Assembly: GCA_012976225.1 (NCBI GenBank)
Contig: JAAVVG010000007.1
Coordinates: 186,001-250,000, forward strand
Direction: 5' to 3'
Origin: Golubevia sp. BC0850
Taxonomy: Eukaryota; Basidiomycota; Exobasidiomycetes; Golubeviales; Golubeviaceae
Length of the DNA: 64,000 nt
This document shows positions 56,749 to 64,000 of this stretch, piece after piece (within the stretch, counting starts at the first letter, position 1; the number at the start of each line of letters is the position of its first letter). The position numbers and the translations under genes are program-made. The notes beneath the pieces were generated by a model that was given only the letters and a program-made list of their open reading frames with translations, was not told the DNA's origin and did no database searches.

Positions 56749-59700
56749 ATGATATCTTATCTACCGCCATGCCCACCAACTTTCAGAAGAGAAGATCTCT
56801 ACATCGCTCCTACTGGTCCAAAGCCTCTCAAAAGAGTTCTCATCGCCAACAGAGGGGAGATCGCATTACGAATCATCCGTACATGTCAACAGCAAGGTGT
56901 TGAAACGATCGCCGTCTACTCAGACGTAGATTCTGATGCTCCTTATGTCCTCAGTGCCACGCTTTCTGTCTTTATAGGATCCATGGAAGGTGACATCAAC
57001 CCTTACATGAACGGAGACCTTCTAATCAAGACAGCAATCACTCACCAAGCTGATGCAATCCACCCAGGATACGGATATCTCAGCGAGAACGCGGACTTCG
57101 CTGATGCTGTTCAGGCTACCTCTCGACTCATCTTCTTAGGTCCTCAAGGTGAGACGATGAGACAGATCGGAGAAAAAAGCCGCTCCAAGCAGCTTCTTCG
57201 CAAAGCCTTTGGAGCGAAGGCGCCACTGGTACCAGGATACGACGGTTCGGATCAGAGCGACGAGGTTCTTCAAGCGGAAGCTATCAATATCGGATTTCCT
57301 CTCATGATCAAAGCCAGTTTCGGTGGAGGAGGAAGAGGAATGCGCATTGTTCGCGACGTTTCCAATCTTGGTTCTGAGATATCTCGTGCTCGTTCTGAAG
57401 CTCAGAGATATTTCGGCTCTCCTACTCTCTTGATGGAGAAGTACATCGAAGAAGGTAAACACATCGAGGTCCAGATTTTCGGAGACGACCATGGAAATGT
57501 CTATGCTCTTGGTGAGCGTGAGTGCAGCGTTCAGAGGCGTCATCAGAAGGTGAGTTTCATGGATCGGTCTTGAATTGATACTGCGGTTGTCATTGTGGAT
57601 TCACCTCAGCAGTAACTGAGCTTAACTTTCTCTTTCCTTCTCTCAATCAGATCATCGAAGAGTCTCCAAGCGCCTGCCTCACCTCTAAGGTCCGTAAAAA
57701 TCTGTTCAAATCTGCTATCGAGATTGGAGCGCTCCTTTCGTATCGTGGAGCCGGAACTATCGAGTACATAGTCAAAGAGGACATGTTCTCTTTTCTAGAG
57801 GTCAATACTAGGTGAGAACTTGGTCGAGAACTTGAAAGTGAGGTGGAAAGAGAGTGGTGACGCGTTTCATTTATCACTTCTTCTGACATTGCCCACCCTT
57901 CATTCTCATTTCTCAGGCTTCAGGTCGAGCATCCCGTCACCGAAATGTGCACAGGACTCGATCTTGTCTCTCTTCAAATCTATGTTGGTGGCAACGGAGA
58001 TCTTTCGCTTCTACCTAACGTCGCAGACAATCAAGTTTGGGGACATTCAATTGAGTGTCGTCTATGCGCGGAAGAGCCTGGAGCCGTGAGTGTAGATTCA
58101 GGAGTGAGATTCCAATAGATTTTGGGACATTCAAAGCTGACAGACTTGTCATCTCCTCTACCATGTCAACCAGGATTTTGCCCCTAGAACAGGCACGATT
58201 CGAACTATGGCTGTTCCTACCCTTGCACAACCGGGAGTCAGGTTTGACACTGGAATCTCGACTGGATCGACAGTTTTAATCCATTTCGATGCCATGTTAG
58301 GAAAGCTCATCGTCCATTGTGAGTCCGGCCTGCCCTATGCCCTCTCGCTTCTTTCCCAGCAATTTGCTGACCAAGTCGGGATCCCTCTGCCTTTCTGATC
58401 CTTTTTCTCAGCCTCGACTCGTGAGCTAGCTATTCAGAAGATGCAACAGGTTCTTCAAAGCAGCGTTTTCATCGGAATTCCAACCAACACGACTTTCATG
58501 AGCTCCTGTCTGGCTCACTCTACCTTTATGGATGGGACCTACAACACTTCTTTCGTTCCAAAGAACCTCGATTGGCTTCTTCAAAGACCAGTCAATCTAT
58601 CCCGTTCCGCCTTTTGTTCCGTTGTCAATTCTCCCAACATTCCAATCGGAGCCATCGCTCCAGCCTTCCATTTATTCCAACATCTACGTACTCAACTTCA
58701 TCCAGCTCGTGCAGGTCTCAATCGTGGATTTAGACTCTCTCAACAGACCGACCTTTCCATCTTCTCACAAAAGGAGAACTACGTCGTCTCTCTACCTGAC
58801 GGTGGAAAGGAATGGGAGGTGATGGTCGAGTACAAGGGAGCCGGAGCCGGAGCCGATTCTACAGCCACTTTCGATCTTTCTCTTTGGATGAATCTTTCTG
58901 AATTCGCTGGTGAAGCTGCCGCTGAGGAAGTCACCAAGCGTTACGGTTCCAAGCTCAAACCAAAAGCTTTGGAAGCTCAGAAGAACAACGCAAGGAAGAC
59001 CGCTGGCTACTACGGAGCTCTACCCAATCGCGATGGTTTGGAAGGACGTAAACTCGGAGAATGGAATCTAGGAGTTAAGGAAGAAGATGTTACCCGAATC
59101 CGTTCCACTCTCATCTCTTCCGATGTTTCAGTAGCTTCTCTTCCCATTTCTGCGACCAGAAAACCCGAAGGAAATAACCGATGGATCAACGCTTCGATGA
59201 AGGTCGAGTTGAATGGATCTATGGCTCTCTATGTCATGTCGACTGATCATTCTTTCGAAGAGCACGAGACAGGACCTCAAGGTAAGTCTATTCTTAAGAT
59301 TCCGCTCCTTCAAAAAGGCGTCGACACTTACAGCCTTCATCCCCTTCGGTCCACAGTCGCCTGGCTTTGGTCTCCAACTCTAGCTGGACCTATCAAAGTA
59401 GTCAGAAAATGTCTTCGTGTCTACGCTGATGAGGTCCAAGTTGCTGATGAAGACGAAGCTGCCAAAGGAGCTTTTGTTACCCCCATGCCCGCCAAGGTTC
59501 TTCAACTAATGGTCAAGGAAGGAGAGAAAGTCGAAGCTGGACAGTGAGTATCAGTTGTTGAATCTCTTCCCAGGTAATAGTGGAATTGATCTCTTATCTC
59601 TCTTACGATTGACAGAGCTCTTCTCATCTGCGAATCGATGAAGATCGAGACCACCGTCAGAGCCTCCAAGAGTGGCTTCGTTTCTCTAAGTGCTAGAGCT

Positions 59701-59802
59701 GGAGACACTGTTCCACAAGGACGTGTTCTATGTTCGATCTCTGACCAAGAGATCGTTAAGAAGAGCTCAGATGCTGCTGGAAACCCTGAAAAGGCGATTT
59801 GA
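56749..59802 (+). CDS. Acyl-CoA carboxylase alpha subunit (biotin carboxylase plus biotin carrier)
   Basis: Six exons (56749-57549, 57651-57811, 57917-58085, 58174-58318, 58412-59543, 59616-59802) join in phase to 864 residues. Biotin carboxylase: [53 protein letters not shown] (ATP loop), [28 protein letters not shown] and [18 protein letters not shown]. The C-terminal biotin domain has [17 protein letters not shown] and the lysine in CESMKIE, where most relatives have AMKM. It hydrolyses ATP to carboxylate biotin for the beta subunit. It is about 140 residues longer than human MCCA/PCCA, the extra lying between the two domains. The start ([13 protein letters not shown]) does not look like a mitochondrial presequence. 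It may be an MCC paralogue or another acyl-CoA carboxylase. Confidence 0.87.
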
Positions 59803-60235
59803 GGTCTCGATTCTACTGTCACTTCTGCCTTGTCCCTACTTTTTCTTCCGATTTGATTCTCTTCTCTCTTCGATTCTTTTATAGACTTACTGAGACCCTG
59901 GATTCACGATCATGTGCTTCTGACTTCTTGCTTGTCGACTGACCTTTTCCTTGCGACCTCCACGACCTTCGAGAAGAAGGGGCGAGAAAAGAAAAGTGAT
60001 CAATCTATGAGAATGTGATTCATTGCTTTCAAAATGAGCAAAACAAAATGTATGAGTAGTTGTGAAAAAGGAAATGGGAGAGTTATGAACAAGAGGAGAA
60101 AGAAAGAGAGAGAGAAAAAAAAGGAAGGGGATCTAAACAATATGAGCAATCCCAAAAGGGTTGGAAAGCTTGTTCTGGGACCAAAAGAAGCGAAGCTATT
60201 GAAAGAAGAAGAGTCTCACCATTCAACTACAAACC
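59803..60235. other. Convergent intergenic region
   Basis: 433 bases between the stops of the carboxylase alpha gene and the desaturase. A short plus-strand frame (60034-60261) is purine-rich and overlaps the desaturase end; it is not called. Confidence 0.5.
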
Positions 60236-62251
60236 CTAATGATGTAATTCTCCCTTCCTAGCCGCCTCAGCCACCTCGACCAAAACTCTAACCTGCGCAG
60301 CAACTCCCTTCAGAGTGTTCAAAACTTTTCCATTTCCTTCTGCAAAACCATATTCAACATAATCCAAACCCCATTTCTCAGCAAAAGGTCTCACGAACCT
60401 ATCTCTACATTCTCTTAAGTTGTGTCTTGGTAATCTTGGAAATAGATGATGAGTCACTTGGAATTGAAGACCTCCATGAATGAAATCTAAGAAAGGAGGA
60501 CAGAGCACATCCATGGTGGTTCTGATTTGACGTGAAGGGAAGGATTCTGAGAGTCCTAGATCTTGAGTTGATCTGGCGAAATGAGAGAGGACGATCTGTA
60601 GAGAAGAGAGAAAGAGGATGGGATATTAGAGGGAGACACGCAGAGAGAAGAAGAAGACATAGAGAGGTTGAAGGAAGTTACTGATGGTTGGAAAACTCAC
60701 CTGAACGTGCAATGGACTTGTAACGATATGACTTGTCAAAGTGTAAGCTAATTTCACTTTCCAACCTTGAATTCCAGCGATCACTATTCCACCAAACCAA
60801 CCCCAAAAGAGAACCAAACCCAAAACTTCAGCAAGCAACCATCTATCTCTCTTAGCTTTCAAAGCCAAGAAAGAATAAGAATTGGCATACAAATTGAATC
60901 TACCCAAAGACATGATTGGATAATAAAGATAATGTTGGAATTTGAGTAAGAAAAGTGAAGGAGCATCTAAAGCTATGAATCTACGATAATAAGTCGAGTA
61001 AAGGGAGAGTGAAAGATAGGAAGGAGTTGAGGATTTGGGTTGAGCTTGAGCTTGAGAGTCATTTGACTCTTTAATCTTTTCATCTGTTCTGTCAGTCTTC
61101 TGTTTTTCACCTTCCATCCAATCACCACCTACGAATCGATCACTTATAGCAAAGAAGGGCATGTGTTGAATATCAGGATCATGTTCAGGATGATTGGTAA
61201 CTAAATGATGAACGTCATGATTATCAGTCCACCAACCTATTGAAAGTCCACCAACGTAATCTGCTATGAAAACTCCTATGGCTCTATCTGCCCAATGAAT
61301 ATGTGTGATTCCTGAATGTCCAGAATCGTGAGCTGTGAAAGTTAGTTGATGCCATAGAAGACCTAAGAAGAGAGAGGAAAGTAGAAGTAGAGGGGTTGAT
61401 TGTTCTGAAGTTGAAGTTGCTGATTGATAGAAGTAGTAACTTAAATAGGCTAGAAATGAATAACGAAGGACTTCTCTGAAATAGCCAACTGGTTTTAGAT
61501 CGTACAGACCTGAAGCTGTCACTTCTTTGTGAAGTTCTAACCATGCGTTTGAGAGTTTGGATTCGTAGGAAGGTGAAACTAGGCTAGGTGGCGAGGGAGG
61601 TTCTAGTAAATAAACTGGAATTGGAAATGTCATTGGTCTGCTTTCAGATTCTTTAGAAGATTCAACTTTAAGAGGTTTAGAATCTCCAGCTAATAAATCA
61701 TCTACCGATCTCTCTTCCTCTTTCAAATCCAACTCCTTCCTTCTCTGATTCCACATTTCTAGTTGAGCGAATTGATTTTCTAGTTTACCATTTCTATAAC
61801 CTAATTGAACTGGGGGAGTCAAAGGTTTCCAAGCTGTAGCTGCCCATTCCGATTCGGATTCCTGATGACTATCCTTATCCTTATCCAACTGAATACTCAT
61901 CTCTTTCCTCCTTTTCAAATCATCTTGATCATACCAATCTTCTTCTCTAATCCAACCAATACAGAATCTTTTCATTCTCTGCAAAGTGAAATCTGAATGG
62001 TAAGCTTCGATTTCGCAAGTGGCATCTCTACCTACGAAGTGTAAGATGGCTAAATCACCACCTGGATGAGTTTTTAACCAAGAATCTAATTTGTAAACTC
62101 TTCTACGATGAAGAACTAAAGTTTGACCTTGGGAGATTAATTCAGCTAATCTACAACGTGACAATGGAACCGATTTTGTGGAAGTTGATGATGATTTGAG
62201 GGGTAAATTGGATGGAATTGAGGAGGTTGACGGTCCAGATCCGTCTGGCAT
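60236..62251 (-). CDS. Cytochrome b5-fused front-end desaturase (delta-8 sphingolipid type)
   Basis: Two exons (62251-60701, 60595-60236) give 636 residues. The N-terminal cytochrome b5 domain has the heme motif KTHPGGDLAI and YHSDF. The desaturase has three histidine boxes: HDSGH, HDVHH (in NHDVHHLVTNHPEHDPD) and QVTHH (Q-x-x-HH), the last typical of front-end desaturases. Hydrophobic segments surround the boxes (LLLLSSLFLGLLW; LGLVLFWGWFGGIVIAG). The architecture matches fungal delta-8 sphingolipid desaturases and acyl front-end desaturases in the ER. A Ser/Glu/Lys-rich linker (about residues 110-220) and an acidic loop after box 2 are extra. The fungal delta-8 enzyme, which makes 4,8-sphingadienine in glucosylceramide, is the best guess. 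Confidence 0.85.
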
Positions 62252-62495
62252 GATGAGAATTTGACAATAGATCTAACTTTGAGCAGTTAGAATAGAAGTA
62301 ATTGGAACTAGTCTTAAGGAGGAGTGGTTAAGAACAAGCTGCAGCAGCTGTGGCCAAACGTTGCTGTCTCCCTCTCACCGCACCACCACTTCTATCGTCA
62401 GCGTCAACTAACGTCAAACTACTTGAAAATCAACCTTCGGGAATTCAGCCTTTATCCTCCAGCCTCCCTCAACTTCCCCTTCCCTTCCCTTCAAG
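62252..62495. promoter_or_regulatory. Divergent promoter of desaturase and SmE
   Basis: 244 bases between the two ATGs. Pyrimidine-rich just before the SmE start (ccttcccttcccttcaag). No specific site assigned. Confidence 0.45.
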
Positions 62496-62869
62496 ATGTC
62501 AGCTCGTCAAAGGGTGATGGTTCAGCCCATCAATGTCATCTTCCGCTACCTTCAACAACAAACTCCTGTCTCCGTTTGGCTTTATGATAACTCCGATTTC
62601 AGGATTCAGGGGAAAATCGCAGGGTTCGATGAGTTCATGAACGTCGTCATGGCAGATGCTGAGGAAGTGTGGCAGGCAAAGGGTGACAAGGCTGAGAGGA
62701 GGGAAGAATTGGGTGAGTTGGAGTTGGGATAGTGAAAAGCTGCGTAGGTAGCGGATTTGACTTCGATACGAGGAGAAGGACCATCGAACAAATAAGCTAT
62801 CGGAAAGTCTGTAGGAATCTGATTTGGATTGGTGGAGAATGAAAGCTGAGATGAGGAGGGAAATCGGAT

Positions 62870-62919
<50 letters not shown>

Positions 62920-63326
62920 CTTTGCGACTCTTCCCCCGTCGCGTGCCAAGCGATTGAGCCGTCAGAGTTTCAAAAGATGTGGGCTTTGTAGAGCGCAGGG
63001 AGAAGGATCGGAGGAATGCCCTTCTGCTGAGACTTTCTACTGACCCTCCCCCATCTTCTGAACTCTCGTCTCTCTCTCTCTCTCTCTCTCTCGATCACCC
63101 CTCTTGCAGGTCGCATACTACTTAAAGGAGACAATATTGTGAGATTCAGATGACAAGCAGTTCGATTTCGAAGGGCTAGCATCGTTCAATCTCTCGAGCC
63201 TATCTACTGACTTCCCTTTGACCTTTCCTTCTCTTTCCTGCTCCTTCCTCTTCTCCCCTCAATCTTTTATCTCATCCCCTTTTCGAAATCCGTCACTTTC
63301 AGACATTAATTCAACCTCTAGTCTAA
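62496..63326 (+). CDS. SME1: Small nuclear ribonucleoprotein E (SmE)
   Basis: Three exons (62496-62712, 63110-63138, 63303-63326) give 89 residues, near the 92 of human SNRPE. Sm1 is clear: VMVQPINVIFRYLQQQTPVSVWLYDN, abbreviated as QPINVIFRYLQ, with FDEFMNVVMADAEEV. Sm2 is RILLKGDNI and the last exon completes GDNITLIQ, the SmE ending, in 24 bases (TLIQPLV). Without that exon the frame would end at a false stop (VRFR). SmE is part of the Sm ring on U1, U2, U4 and U5 snRNAs in the nucleus. The first intron is long (397 bases) and carries the CT repeat listed below. An insertion of several residues (WQAKGDKAERREEL) lies between Sm1 and Sm2, as usual. Confidence 0.93.
62871..62916 (+). repeat. 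(CT)23 microsatellite in the first SmE intron
   Basis: A pure 46-base CT run. A second, shorter CT run lies at 63069-63092 just before the acceptor of the same intron. Both are on the coding strand and pyrimidine-rich. Confidence 0.9.
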
Positions 63327-63767
63327 ATCTCACGTCCTTTCCAATCTCGTTTCTTGGTCTAGAAAACCCAAAATGTAACACTTTCTCTCTCTCTTTGCAC
63401 TATAAGATTCTCCATTGCTATCTAACGTCTCAAATTTCGAGTTGTGTCTTTCATCATTTGATCCTCACCTTCGCCTTAAGGGAGAAAGTTTCAAAACCTT
63501 CGAATTCAAGAAGAGATGTGCCATAATCATTGCGTTGTGCTACAAAAGAATGTTCTACAAATCAGCAAGAAAAGCGGGATTGAAAGACCATAAACAGAAG
63601 AAGAAGACTAGAGAGAGAACGGAAGAAAAAAGATATGAAAGAAAAAGATGTTAGAAGGCGCAAGAGAGAGAGACAGAGAGAGAAGAAAGAGTTCATAAAA
63701 AAAAAAAGACAAATACAAGATGACGATCGGTAGTGATTGGTTTGTGTTTGAACAAGTGAATATGAAA
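63327..63767. other. Convergent intergenic region
   Basis: 440 bases between the SmE stop and the stop of the last gene. Short frames on both strands lack features. Confidence 0.5.
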
Positions 63768-64000
63768 TTAACGAGCTCTTGAAAGATCTTGAAAGGCTGA
63801 TTCAATGCAGTTTTTGATCTGCAGAAAACGAGCAATGAGAAAGAAGAGAGAGAAGGTCAGGCTGAAGGCAACCTTTACCTCGAAAGAGAAAGGATACTCA
63901 CTTCTCTATAACTGACTACTAAACAACTAATCTCATCTCTAGAAGTCAACATGATTTTCTCCTCAACTCCAGCGTCTAGCTTGTTTAGATTAGTTAAAAT
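63768..64000 (-). CDS. C-terminal end of an unidentified gene, runs off the window
   Basis: The last coding exon (63818-63768) reads IKNCIESAFQDLSRAR then stop. It joins across a gtgagt...ttctgcag intron in phase 0 to an upstream exon open from 63902 to the window end (LDAGVEEKIMLTSRDEISCLV...SYRE). The text is helical and slightly acidic. The family cannot be told from about 48 residues, and the 5' part lies beyond base 64000. Confidence 0.5.

Noticed and set aside
1-64000. Transposon, retroelement or viral insertion
   Set aside because: No reverse transcriptase, integrase, transposase, capsid or terminal-repeat signal was recognised anywhere in the window.

Overview
This window is nuclear DNA of a filamentous or yeast-like fungus, most likely a basidiomycete and possibly Pucciniomycotina. 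The evidence is dense, mostly short spliceosomal introns (typically gtgagt...cag with pyrimidine-rich 3' ends, many genes with 3 to 9 exons), short intergenic spacers, and orthologues of core eukaryotic genes beside fungal ones (two-half CaiB/BaiF enzyme, Dal5-type MFS permease, b5-fused sphingolipid-type desaturase, Gis2 zinc knuckles). I see no transposon, CRISPR array, rRNA or tRNA gene. The lineage is inferred from gene style, not proven.

Layout. 0.6-5.7 kb: COG7 (Golgi tethering) divergent from an RS-rich protein. 6.5-13.3 kb: a RING-finger gene whose frame is interrupted, then zuotin (ZUO1) divergent from seryl-tRNA synthetase. 13.8-17.4 kb: a Rom2-type RhoGEF (DH-PH-CNH). 18.4-21.7 kb: a seven-knuckle Gis2/CNBP protein with an 11-nt microexon, divergent from complex I subunit NDUFA12. 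22.2-24.0 kb: a small secreted protein and a Rho-like GTPase that has lost key catalytic positions. 25.4-44.4 kb: five F-box/LRR-type loci, four of them broken by frame changes, interleaved with a large serine lipase, the rRNA methyltransferase BMT2, a fragment of RNA polymerase III subunit RPC2, ATG10 and an MFS permease. 44.7-49.4 kb: exportin-4. 49.7-59.8 kb: an acyl-CoA catabolic block. 60.2-64 kb: a cytochrome b5-desaturase, the spliceosomal protein SmE and the 3' end of an unidentified gene.

The most interesting region is 49.7-59.8 kb. Four adjacent genes encode a class III CoA-transferase, an acyl-CoA carboxylase beta subunit, an alpha/beta hydrolase and the matching biotin carboxylase/biotin-carrier alpha subunit. 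The hydrolase ends in Ser-Lys-Leu and the carboxylase beta subunit in Ser-Arg-Met, both peroxisomal PTS1-type tails, and no mitochondrial presequence is obvious on either carboxylase subunit. I infer a compact, perhaps peroxisomal, CoA-activation plus carboxylation route, distinct from the usual mitochondrial methylcrotonyl-CoA carboxylase. The substrate is unknown.

Gene ends and introns were read by eye from splice consensus, frame continuity and protein-family logic. Coordinates of multi-exon genes are first to last coding base.
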